Source: Karalla daura
Taxonomy: Eukaryota > Chordata > Actinopteri > Chaetodontiformes > Leiognathidae
Assembly (NCBI GenBank): GCA_029224185.1
Contig: JANZKI010000095.1
Coordinates: forward strand, 1-64,000
DNA: 64,000 bases
Direction: 5' to 3'
Made by a program: the position numbers and the translations under genes. Within the stretch, counting starts at the first letter, position 1, and the number at the start of each line of letters is the position of its first letter. The notes below the pieces were generated by a model. It was given only the letters and a program-made list of their open reading frames with translations, was not told the DNA's origin and made no database searches. Below, piece after piece: positions 53,671-64,000 of this stretch.

Positions 53671-55849
53671 TTCCACACAGTCTCCTGTGCAGGGGGCTGT
53701 AAACAAGCTCAACTAAGCGTTCTAAACACTTTGACGGCCTGTTGCTGCACTGCGTATTGGCCAATGGTGCATGTGTCAACACACTTTTTCAAAGCACTTT
53801 TCCCCACAGTCTCCTATGCAGGGGGCTGTAAACAGGCTCAACTAAGCGTTCTAAACACTTTGACGGCCTGTTGCTGCACTGCGTATTGGCCAATGGTGCA
53901 TGTGTCAACACACTTTTTCAAAGCCCTTTTCCCCACAGTCTCCTGTGCAGGGGGCTGTAAACAGGCTCAACTAAGCGTTCTAAACACTTTGACGGCCTGT
54001 TGCTGCACTGCGTATTGGCCAATGGTGCATGTGTCAACACACTTTTTCAAAGCCCTTTTCCCCACAGTCTTCTATGCAGGGGGCTGTAAGCAGGCTCAAC
54101 CAAGCGTTCTAAACAATTTTCAGGCCTGTTGCTGCACTGCATTTTGGCCAATGGTGCATGTGTCAACACACTTTTTCAAAGCGCTTTTCCCCACAGTCTC
54201 CTATGCAGGGGGCTGTAAACAGGCTCAACTAAGCGTTCTAAACACTTTGACCGCCTGTTGCTGCACTGCGTATTGGCCAATGGTGCATGTGTCAACACAC
54301 TTTTTCAAACCGCTTTTCCCCACAGTCTCCTGTGCAGGGGGCTGTAAACAAGCTCAACTAAGCGTTCTAAACACTTTGACGGCCTGTTGCTGCACTGCGT
54401 ATTGGCCAATGGTGCATGTGTCAACACACTTTTTCAAAGCACTTTTCCCCACAGTCTCCTATGCAGGGGGCTGTAAACAGGCTCAACTAAGCGTTCTAAA
54501 CACTTTGACGGCCTGTTGCTGCACTGCGTATTGGCCAATGGTGCATGTGTCAACACACTTTTTCAAAGCCCTTTTCCCCACAGTCTCCTGTGCAGGGGGC
54601 TGTAAACAGGCTCAACTAAGCGTTCTAAACACTTTGACGGCCTGTTGCTGCACTGCGTATTGGCCAATGGTGCATGTGTCAACACACTTTTTCAAAGCCC
54701 TTTTCCCCACAGTTTTCTATGCAGGGGGCTGTAAGCAGGCTCAACCAAGCGTTCTAAACAATTTTCAGGCCTGTTGCTGCACTGCGTTTTGGCCAATGGT
54801 GCATGTGTCAACACACTTTTTCAAAGCGCTTTTCCCCACAGTCTCCTATGCAGGGGGCTGTAAACTGGCTCAACCAAGCGTTCTAAACACTTTGACGGCC
54901 TGTTGCTGCACTGCGTGTTTGCCAATGGTGCATGTGTCAACACACTTTTTCGAAGCGCTTTTCCCCACAGTCTCCTATGCAGGGGGCTGTAAACAGGCTC
55001 AACTAAGCGTTCTAAACACTTTGACCGCCTGTTGCTGCACTGCGTATTGGCCAATGGTGCATGTGTCAACACACTTTTTCAAAGCGCTTTTCCCCACAGT
55101 CTCCTGTGCAGGGGGCTGTAAACAAGCTCAACTAAGCGTTCTAAACACTTTGACGGCCTGTTGCTGCACTGCGTATTGGCCAATGGTGCATGTGTCAACA
55201 CACTTTTTCAAAGCCCTTTTCCCCACAGTCTCCTATGCAGGGGGCTGTAAACAGGCTCAACTAAGCGTTCTAAACACTTTGACGGCCTGTTGCTGCACTG
55301 CGTATTGGCCAATGGTGCATGTGTCAACACACTTTTTCAAAGCCCTTTTCCCCACAGTCTCCTGTGCAGGGGGCTGTAAACAGGCTCAACTAAGCGTTCT
55401 AAACACTTTGACGGCCTGTTGCTGCACTGCGTATTGGCCAATGGTGCATGTGTCAACACACTTTTTCAAAGCCCTTTTCCCCACAGTCTTCTATGCAGGG
55501 GGCTGTAAGCAGGCTCAACCAAGCGTTCTAAACAATTTTCAGGCCTGTTGCTGCACTGCATTTTGGCCAATGGTGCATGTGTCAACACACTTTTTCAAAG
55601 CGCTTTTCCCCACAGTCTCCTATGCAGGGGGCTGTAAACTGGCTCAACTAAGCGTTCTAAACACTTTGACGGCCTGTTGCTGTAATGCGTATTGGCCAAT
55701 GGTGCATGTGTCAACACACTTTTTCAAAGCGCTTTTCCCCACAGTCTCCTATGCAGGGGGCTGTAAACAGGCTCAACTAAGCGTTCTAAACACTTTGACG
55801 GCCTGTTGCTGCACTGCGTATTGGCCAATGGTGCATGTGTCAACACACT

Positions 55850-58800
55850 TTTTCAAAGTGCTTTTCCCCACAGTCTCCTGTGCAGGGGGCTGTAAACAGG
55901 CTCAACGAAGCATTCTAAACACTTTTCAGGCCTGTTGCTGCACTGCGTATTGGCCAATGGTGCATGTGTCAACACACTTTTTCAAACCGCTTTTCCCCAC
56001 AGTCTCCTATGCAGGGGGCTGTAAACAGGCTCAACTAAGCGTTCTAAACACTTTGACGGCCTGTTACTGCACTGCGTATTGGCCAATGGTGCATGTGTCA
56101 ACACACTTTTTCAAAGCGCTTTTCCCCACAGTCTCCTATGCAGGGGGCTGTAAATTGGCTCAACCAAGCGTTCTAAACACTTTGACGGCCTGTTGCTGCA
56201 CTGCGTGTTTGCCAATGGTGCATGTGTCAACACACTTTTTCAAAGCGCTTTTCCCCACAGTCTCCTATGCAGGGGGCTGTAAACAGGCTCAACTAAGCGT
56301 TCTAAACACTTTGACCGCCTGTTGCTGCACTGCGTATTGGCCAATGGTGCATGTGTCAACACACTTTTTCAAAGCGCTTTTCGCCACAGTCTCCTGTGCA
56401 GGGGGCTGTAAACAAGCTCAACTAAGCGTTCTAAACACTTTGACGGCCTGTTGCTGCACTGCGTATTGGCCAATGGTGCATGTGTCAACACACTTTTTCA
56501 AAGCACTTTTCCCCACAGTCTCCTATGCAGGGGGCTGTAAACAGGCTCAACTAAGCGTTCTAAACACTTTGACGGCCTGTTGCTGCACTGCGTATTGGCC
56601 AATGGTGCATGTGTCAACACACTTTTTCAAAGCCCTTTTCCCCACAGTCTCCTGTGCAGGGGGCTGTAAACAGGCTCAACTAAGCGTTCTAAACACTTTG
56701 ACGGCCTGTTGCTGCACTGCGTATTGGCCAATGGTGCATGTGTCAACACACTTTTTCAAAGCCCTTTTCCCCACAGTTTTCTATGCAGGGGGCTGTAAGC
56801 AGGCTCAACCAAGCGTTCTAAACAATTTTCAGGCCTGTTGCTGCACTGCGTTTTGGCCAATGGTGCATGTGTCAACACACTTTTTCAAAGCGCTTTTCCC
56901 CACAGTCTCCTATGCAGGGGGCTGTAAACAGGCTCAACTAAGCGTTCTACACACTTTGACGGCCTGTTGCTGTAATGCGTATTGGCCAATGGTGCATGTG
57001 TCAACACACTTTTTCAAAGCGCTTTTCCCCACAGTCTCCTATGCAGGGGGCTGTAAACAGGCTCAACTAAGCGTTCTAAACACTTTGACGGCCTGTTACT
57101 GCACTGCGTATTGGCCAATGGTGCATGTGTCAACACACTTTTTCAAAGCGCTTTTCCCCACAGTCTCCTATGCAGGGGACTGTAAACTGGCTCAACCAAG
57201 CGTTCTAAACACTTTGACGGCCTGTTGCTGCACTGCGTGTTTGCCAATGGTGCATGTGTCAACACACTTTTTCAAAGCGCTTTTCCCCACAGTCTCCTAT
57301 GCAGGGGGCTGTAAACAGGCTCAACTAAGCGTTCTAAACACTTTGACCGCCTGTTGCTGCACTGCGTATTGGCCAATGGTGCATGTGTCAACACACTTTT
57401 TCAAAGCGCTTTTCCCCACAGTCTCCTGTGCAGGGGGCTGTAAACAAGCTCAACTAAGCGTTCTAAACACTTTGACGGCCTGTTGCTGCACTGCGTATTG
57501 GCCAATGGTGCATGTGTCAACACACTTTTTCAAAGCACTTTTCCCCACAGTCTTCTATGCAGGGGGCTGTAAGCAGGCTCAACCAAGCGTTCTAAACAAT
57601 TTTCAGGCCTGTTGCTGCACTGCATTTTGGCCAATGGTGCATGTGTCAACACACTTTTTCAAAGCGCTTTTCCCCACAGTCTCCTATGCAGGGGGCTGTA
57701 AACAGGCTCAACTAAGCGTTCTACACACTTTGACGGCCTGTTGCTGTAATGCGTATTGGCCAATGGTGCATGTGTCAACACACTTTTTCAAAGCGCTTTT
57801 CCCCACAGTCTCCTATGCAGGGGGCTGTAAACAGGCTCAACTAAGCGTTCTAAACACTTTGACGGCCTGTTGCTGCACTGCGTATTGGCCAATGGTGCAT
57901 GTGTCAACACACTTTTTCAAAGTGCTTTTCCCCACAGTCTCCTGTGCAGGGGGCTGTAAACAGGCTCAACTAAGCGTTCTAAACACTTTCCAGGCCTGTT
58001 GCTGCACTGCGTATTGGCCAATGGTGCATGTGTCAACACACTTTTTCAAACCGCTTTTCCCCACAGTCTCCTATGCAGGGGGCTGTAAACAGGCTCAACT
58101 AAGCGTTCTAAACACTTTGACGGCCTGTTACTGCACTGCGTATTGGCCAATGGTGCATGTGTCAACACACTTTTTCAAAGCGCTTTTCCCCACAGTCTCC
58201 TATGCAGGGGGCTGTAAACTGGCTCAACCAAGCGTTCTAAACACTTTGACGGCCTGTTGCTGCACTGCGTGTTTGCCAATGGTGCATGTGTCAACACACT
58301 TTTTCAAAGCGCTTTTCCCCACAGTCTCCTATGCAGGGGGCTGTAAACAGGCTCAACTAAGCGTTCTAAACACTTTGACGGCCTGTTGCTGCACTGCGTA
58401 TTGGCCAATGGTGCATGTGTCAACACACTTTTTCAAAGCGCTTTTCGCCACAGTCTCCTGTGCAGGGGGCTGTAAACAAGCTCAACTAAGCGTTCTAAAC
58501 ACTTTGACGGCCTGTTGCTGCACTGCGTATTGGCCAATGGTGCATGTGTCAACACACTTTTTCAAAGCACTTTTCCCCACAGTCTCCTATGCAGGGGGCT
58601 GTAAACAGGCTCAACTAAGCGTTCTAAACACTTTGACGGCCTGTTGCTGCACTGCGTATTGGCCAATGGTGCATGTGTCAACACACTTTTTCAAAGCCCT
58701 TTTCCCCACAGTCTCCTGTGCAGGGGGCTGTAAACAGGCTCAACTAAGCGTTCTAAACACTTTGACGGCCTGTTGCTGCACTGCGTATTGGCCAATGGTG

Positions 58801-61783
58801 CATGTGTCAACATACTTTTTCAAAGTGCTTTTCCCCACAGTCTCCTGTGCAGGGGGCTGTAAACAGGCTCAACGAAGCATTCTAAACACTTTTCAGGCCT
58901 GTTGCTGCACTGCGTATTGGCCAATGGTGCATGTGTCAACACACTTTTTCAAACCGCTTTTCCCCACAGTCTCCTATGCAGGGGGCTGTAAACAGGCTCA
59001 ACTAAGCGTTCTAAACACTTTGACGGCCTGTTACTGCACTGCGTATTGGCCAATGGTGCATGTGTCAACACACTTTTTCAAAGCGCTTTTCCCCACAGTC
59101 TCCTATGCAGGGGGCTGTAAACTGGCTCAACCAAGCGTTCTAAACACTTTGACGGCCTGTTGCTGCACTGCGTGTTTGCCAATGGTGCATGTGTCAACAC
59201 ACTTTTTCAAAGCGCTTTTCCCCACAGTCTCCTATGCAGGGGGCTGTAAACAGGCTCAACTAAGCGTTCTAAACACTTTGACCGCCTGTTGCTGCACTGC
59301 GTATTGGCCAATGGTGCATGTGTCAACACACTTTTTCAAAGCGCTTTTCGCCACAGTCTCCTGTGCAGGGGGCTGTAAACAAGCTCAACTAAGCGTTCTA
59401 AACACTTTGACGGCCTGTTGCTGCACTGCGTATTGGCCAATGGTGCATGTGTCAACACACTTTTTCAAAGCACTTTTCCCCACAGTCTCCTATGCAGGGG
59501 GCTGTAAACAGGCTCAACTAAGCGTTCTAAACACTTTGACGGCCTGTTGCTGCACTGCGTATTGGCCAATGGTGCATGTGTCAACACACTTTTTCAAAGC
59601 CCTTTTCCCCACAGTCTCCTGTGCAGGGGGCTGTAAACAGGCTCAACTAAGCGTTCTAAACACTTTGACGGCCTGTTGCTGCACTGCGTATTGGCCAATG
59701 GTGCATGTGTCAACACACTTTTTCAAAGCCCTTTTCCCCACAGTTTTCTATGCAGGGGGCTGTAAGCAGGCTCAACCAAGCGTTCTAAACAATTTTCAGG
59801 CCTGTTGCTGCACTGCGTTTTGGCCAATGGTGCATGTGTCAACACACTTTTTCAAAGCGCTTTTCCCCACAGTCTCCTATGCAGGGGGCTGTAAACAGGC
59901 TCAACTAAGCGTTCTACACACTTTGACGGCCTGTTGCTGTAATGCGTATTGGCCAATGGTGCATGTGTCAACACACTTTTTCAAAGCGCTTTTCCCCACA
60001 GTCTCCTATGCAGGGGGCTGTAAACAGGCTCAACTAAGCGTTCTAAACACTTTGACGGCCTGTTACTGCACTGCGTATTGGCCAATGGTGCATGTGTCAA
60101 CACACTTTTTCAAAGCGCTTTTCCCCACAGTCTCCTATGCAGGGGACTGTAAACTGGCTCAACCAAGCGTTCTAAACACTTTGACGGCCTGTTGCTGCAC
60201 TGCGTGTTTGCCAATGGTGCATGTGTCAACACACTTTTTCAAAGCGCTTTTCCCCACAGTCTCCTATGCAGGGGGCTGTAAACAGGCTCAACTAAGCGTT
60301 CTAAACACTTTGACCGCCTGTTGCTGCACTGCGTATTGGCCAATGGTGCATGTGTCAACACACTTTTTCAAAGCGCTTTTCCCCACAGTCTCCTGTGCAG
60401 GGGGCTGTAAACAAGCTCAACTAAGCGTTCTAAACACTTTGACGGCCTGTTGCTGCACTGCGTATTGGCCAATGGTGCATGTGTCAACACACTTTTTCAA
60501 AGCACTTTTCCCCACAGTCTTCTATGCAGGGGGCTGTAAGCAGGCTCAACCAAGCGTTCTAAACAATTTTCAGGCCTGTTGCTGCACTGCATTTTGGCCA
60601 ATGGTGCATGTGTCAACACACTTTTTCAAAGCGCTTTTCCCCACAGTCTCCTATGCAGGGGGCTGTAAACAGGCTCAACTAAGCGTTCTACACACTTTGA
60701 CGGCCTGTTGCTGTAATGCGTATTGGCCAATGGTGCATGTGTCAACACACTTTTTCAAAGCGCTTTTCCCCACAGTCTCCTATGCAGGGGGCTGTAAACA
60801 GGCTCAACTAAGCGTTCTAAACACTTTGACGGCCTGTTGCTGCACTGCGTATTGGCCAATGGTGCATGTGTCAACACACTTTTTCAAAGTGCTTTTCCCC
60901 ACAGTCTCCTGTGCAGGGGGCTGTAAACAGGCTCAACGAAGCATTCTAAACACTTTTCAGGCCTGTTGCTGCACTGCGTATTGGCCAATGGTGCATGTGT
61001 CAACACACTTTTTCAAACCGCTTTTCCCCACAGTCTCCTATGCAGGGGGCTGTAAACAGGCTCAACTAAGCGTTCTAAACACTTTGACGGCCTGTTACTG
61101 CACTGCGTATTGGCCAATGGTGCATGTGTCAACACACTTTTTCAAAGCGCTTTTCCCCACAGTCTCCTATGCAGGGGGCTGTAAACTGGCTCAACCAAGC
61201 GTTCTAAACACTTTGACGGCCTGTTGCTGCACTGCGTGTTTGCCAATGGTGCATGTGTCAACACACTTTTTCAAAGCGCTTTTCCCCACAGTCTCCTATG
61301 CAGGGGGCTGTAAACAGGCTCAACTAAGCGTTCTAAACACTTTGACCGCCTGTTGCTGCACTGCGTATTGGCCAATGGTGCATGTGTCAACACACTTTTT
61401 CAAAGCGCTTTTCGCCACAGTCTCCTGTGCAGGGGGCTGTAAACAAGCTCAACTAAGCGTTCTAAACACTTTGACGGCCTGTTGCTGCACTGCGTATTGG
61501 CCAATGGTGCATGTGTCAACACACTTTTTCAAAGCACTTTTCCCCACAGTCTCCTATGCAGGGGGCTGTAAACAGGCTCAACTAAGCGTTCTAAACACTT
61601 TGACGGCCTGTTGCTGCACTGCGTATTGGCCAATGGTGCATGTGTCAACACACTTTTTCAAAGCCCTTTTCCCCACAGTCTCCTGTGCAGGGGGCTGTAA
61701 ACAGGCTCAACTAAGCGTTCTAAACACTTTGACGGCCTGTTGCTGCACTGCGTATTGGCCAATGGTGCATGTGTCAACATACT
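55850..61783 (+). repeat. 23-monomer tandem repeat (offset 2,967 bp), two copies
   Basis: The segment 55,850-58,816 matches 58,817-61,783 at an offset of 2,967 bp (23 x 129). Rare marks agree: TTCGCCACAG (56,381 and 59,348), GGGGACTG (57,178 and 60,145), AAACCGCTTT (55,985 and 58,952) and AACATAC (58,811 and about 61,778). A few substitutions separate them, for example TAAATTGGC near 56,155 and TTTGACGG versus TTTGACCG near 58,377 and 61,344. The GGGGACTG mark appears a third time at 63,757, 28 monomers on. Confidence 0.8.
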
Positions 61784-62269
61784 TTTTCAAAGCCCTTTTC
61801 CCCACAGTTTTCTATGCAGGGGGCTGTAAGCAGGCTCAACCAAGCGTTCTAAACAATTTTCAGGCCTGTTGCTGCACTGCGTTTTGGCCAATGGTGCATG
61901 TGTCAACACACTTTTTCAAAGCGCTTTTCCCCACAGTCACCTATGCAGGGGGCTGTAAACAGGCTCAACTAAGCGTTCTACACACTTTGACGGCCTGTTG
62001 CTGTAATGCGTATTGGCCAATGGTGCATGTGTCAACACACTTTTTCAAAGCGCTTTTCCCCACAGTCTCCTATGCAGGGGGCTGTAAACAGGCTCAACTA
62101 AGCGTTCTAAACACTTTGACGGCCTGTTGCTGCACTGCGTATTGGCCAATGGTGCATGTGTCAACACACTTTTTCAAAGCGCTCTTCCCCACAGTCTCCT
62201 GTGCAGGGGGCTGTAAACAGGCTCAACTAAGCGTTCTAAACACTTTGACGGCCTGTTGCTGCACTGCGT

Positions 62270-62600
62270 ATTGGCCAATGGTGCATGTGTCAACACACTT
62301 TTTCAAAGCCCTTTTCCCCACAGTCTTCTATGCAGGGGGCTGTAAGCAGGCTCAACCAAGCGTTATAAACAATTTTCAGGCCTTTTGCTGCACTGCGTTT
62401 TGGCCAATGGTGCATGTGTCAACGCACTTTTTCAAAGCGCTTTTTCCCACAGTCTCCTATGCAGGGGGCTGTAAACAGGCTCAACTAAGCGTTCTAAACA
62501 CTTTGACGGCCTGTTACTGCACTGCGTATTGGCCAATGGTGCATGTGTCAACACACTTTTTCAAAGCGCTTTTCCCCACAGTCTCCTATGCAGGGGGCTG
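62270..62600 (+). repeat. Composite haplotype segment shared with 27.7, 33.7 and 36.3 kb
   Basis: GTTATAAACAATTTTCAGG with CCTTTTGCTGC, then CAACGCAC and CTTTTTCCCACAG, then TGTTACTGC in the next monomer, is found near 27,789, 33,724, 36,304 and 62,362. The last lies 202 monomers from the nearest other copy and inside a domain that otherwise lacks CAACGCAC...CTTTTTCCC. This looks like transfer of a short tract by gene conversion or exchange. Confidence 0.7.
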
Positions 62601-62834
62601 TAAACTGGCTCAACCAAGCGTTCTAAACACTTTGACGGCCTGTTCCTGCACTGCGTGTTTGCCAATGGTGCATGTGTCAACACACTTTTTCAAAGCGCTG
62701 TTCCCCACAGTCTCCTATGCAGGGGGCTGTAAACTGGCTCAACCAAGCGTTCTAAACACTTTGACGGCCTGTTGCTGCACTGCGTGTTTGCCAATGGTGC
62801 ATGTGTCAACACACTTTTTCAAAGCGCTTTTCCC
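62577..62834 (+). repeat. Adjacent pair of GTGTTTGCC monomers
   Basis: Two consecutive monomers share CTGGCTCAACCAAGC and GTGTTTGCCAATGG, an arrangement not usual in the array where this class is single. The first has private changes TGTTCCTGC and GCGCTGTTCC. A one-monomer duplication is the simplest reading. Confidence 0.6.
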
Positions 62835-64000
62835 CACAGTCTCCTATGCAGGGGGCTGTAAACAGGCTCAACTAAGCGTTCTAAACACTTTGACCGCCTG
62901 TTGCTGCACTGCGTATTGGCCAATGGTGCATGTGTCAACACACTTTTTCAAAGCGCTTTTCGCCACAGTCTCCTGTGCAGGGGGCTGTAAACAAGCTCAA
63001 CTAAGCGTTCTAAACACTTTGACGGCCTGTTGCTGCACTGCGTATTGGCCAATGGTGCATGTGTCAACACACTTTTTCAAAGCACTTTTCCCCACAGTCT
63101 CCTATGCAGGGGGCTGTAAACAGGCTCAACTAAGCGTTCTAAACACTTTGACGGCCTGTTGCTGCACTGCGTATTGGCCAATGGTGCATGTGTCAACACA
63201 CTTTTTCAAAGCCCTTTTCCCCACAGTCTCCTGTGCAGGGGGCTGTAAACAGGCTCAACTAAGCGTTCTAAACACTTTGACGGCCTGTTGCTGCACTGCG
63301 TATTGGCCAATGGTGCATGTGTCAACACACTTTTTCAAAGCCCTTTTCCCCACAGTTTTCTATGCAGGGGGCTGTAAGCAGGCTCAACCAAGCGTTCTAA
63401 ACAATTTTCAGGCCTGTTGCTGCACTGCGTTTTGGCCAATGGTGCATGTGTCAACACACTTTTTCAAAGCGCTTTTCCCCACAGTCTCCTATGCAGGGGG
63501 CTGTAAACAGGCTCAACTAAGCGTTCTACACACTTTGACGGCCTGTTGCTGTAATGCGTATTGGCCAATGGTGCATGTGTCAACACACTTTTTCAAAGCG
63601 CTTTTCCCCACAGTCTCCTATGCAGGGGGCTGTAAACAGGCTCAACTAAGCGTTCTAAACACTTTGACGGCCTGTTACTGCACTGCGTATTGGCCAATGG
63701 TGCATGTGTCAACACACTTTTTCAAAGCGCTTTTCCCCACAGTCTCCTATGCAGGGGACTGTAAACTGGCTCAACTAAGCGTTCTAAACACTTTGACGGC
63801 CTGTTGCTGCACTGCGTGTTTGCCAATGGTGCATGTGTCAACACACTTTTTCAAAGCGCTTTTCCCCACAGTCTCCTATGCAGGGGGCTGTAAACAGGCT
63901 CAACTAAGCGTTCTAAACACTTTGACGGCCTGTTGCTGCACTGCGTATTGGCCAATGGTGCATGTGTCAACACACTTTTTCAAAGCCCTTTTCCCCACAG

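Larger units (their letters stand above)
275..64000 (+). repeat. 129-bp satellite array, 493 complete monomers plus a partial one
   Basis: The monomer, phased to start at TATGCAGGGG and end at ACAGTCTCC, is 129 bp with 64 G or C. Phase was checked at 275, 3,630, 4,792, 7,113, 11,500, 12,662, 19,629, 28,917, 38,463, 40,012, 45,042, 46,591 and 63,877. The intervals are 26, 9, 18, 34, 9, 54, 72, 74, 12, 39, 12 and 134 monomers, after allowing for eleven 1-bp indels, giving 493 units. All copies are in one orientation. By eye, monomers differ by a few percent to roughly 10%. Landmarks by monomer position are a dimorphic triplet GAC/TCA at 48-50, the palindrome ATTGGCCAAT at 71-80, an almost invariant core at 76-94, the palindrome AAAGCGCTTT at 106-115, and a pyrimidine run plus CAG at 112-124. 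The array continues beyond the window. I do not recognise the family. Confidence 0.98.
46000..64000 (+). repeat. Right domain of the array
   Basis: The TTGCTTCACTGCGTGTTGG class is absent after about 45,360. Common variants here are TTTGACCGCC, AAACCGCTTT, CAACGAAGC, TTCGCCACAG, AAAGCACTTT and the GTAAGC/AACAATT class. From the +1 site at 46,573 there is no net length change for 134 consecutive monomers. The domain continues beyond the window. Confidence 0.7.
46546..64000 (+). other. Open frame running off the window, judged non-coding
   Basis: From the ATG at 46,546 the plus frame shifts back into the monomer's stop-free frame at 46,573 and then stays open for 134 monomers to the window end, about 5,800 codons, because there is no further net indel and I saw no in-frame stop. 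Each repeat encodes 43 residues rich in Cys and aromatic residues around PMVHVSTHFFKALFPTVS. I regard this as a consequence of a period divisible by three. The variants between monomers are mainly amino-acid-changing, and no promoter, intron pattern or unique coding end is visible. A transcribed satellite RNA is possible; a protein is unlikely. Confidence 0.75.

Noticed and set aside
275..64000. CRISPR array
   Set aside because: The repeat is 129 bp and contiguous. There are no unique spacers between conserved short repeats and no cas-like genes.
275..64000. Dispersed transposon or LTR-derived tandem repeat
   Set aside because: No terminal inverted repeats, target-site duplications, reverse transcriptase, integrase or transposase coding, or poly-A tail is visible in the array. 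Origin from such an element long ago cannot be excluded.
275..64000. rRNA, tRNA or snRNA gene cluster
   Set aside because: The monomer has no tRNA box A and box B pair or cloverleaf, and no 5S rRNA internal control region that I could find. A 129-bp unit is also too short for a gene plus spacer of these types.

Overview
The window is almost entirely one satellite DNA array. From position 275 to the right edge it is a head-to-tail tandem repeat with a 129-bp monomer, all on one strand. Counting the phase between landmarks gives 493 complete monomers (275-63,876) plus 124 bases of a 494th. The monomer is about 50% GC. I see no conventional gene, RNA gene, CRISPR array, transposon or rRNA. Only the first ~190 bp look like non-satellite sequence, and ~190-274 appears to be a degenerate edge monomer. 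The window therefore sits at the left edge of a satellite block that continues past the right end.

The organism must be a eukaryote with long satellite blocks. The CpG sites in the monomer repeatedly appear as TpG or CpA in variant copies, which fits a methylated genome such as a vertebrate, but I do not recognise the satellite and cannot name a species. A centromeric or pericentromeric location is a reasonable guess, not something the sequence shows.

Layout: 1-~190 unique flank; ~190-274 junction with a 13-bp duplication; 275-919 five edge monomers with private variants; ~920-26,000 left domain, rich in monomers with TTGCTACAC or TTGCTTCAC and containing nested 5-, 9-, 21/22- and 61-monomer duplications; ~26,000-46,000 middle domain, where a new class (GTAAGC...AACAATTTTCAGG...GCGTTTTGG) joins and 20- and 51-monomer duplications occur; ~46,000-64,000 right domain, which loses the TTGCTTCAC class, gains further variants and contains 20- and 23-monomer repeats. 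Block sizes vary, so this is irregular higher-order repetition rather than one regular higher-order unit.

Because 129 = 43 codons and one plus-strand frame of the monomer has no stop, very long open frames run through the array (up to about 3,200 codons, plus one from 46,546 running off the window). I treat these as by-products of the period. The variants are mostly amino-acid-changing, there is no independent start or gene context, and the frame is cut by stops at 938 and 17,564 and by eleven 1-bp indels. Features with possible biology are a nearly invariant 19-bp core carrying a CCAAT box, two 10-bp palindromes per monomer, and strong length conservation (about four independent indel events in ~494 units).
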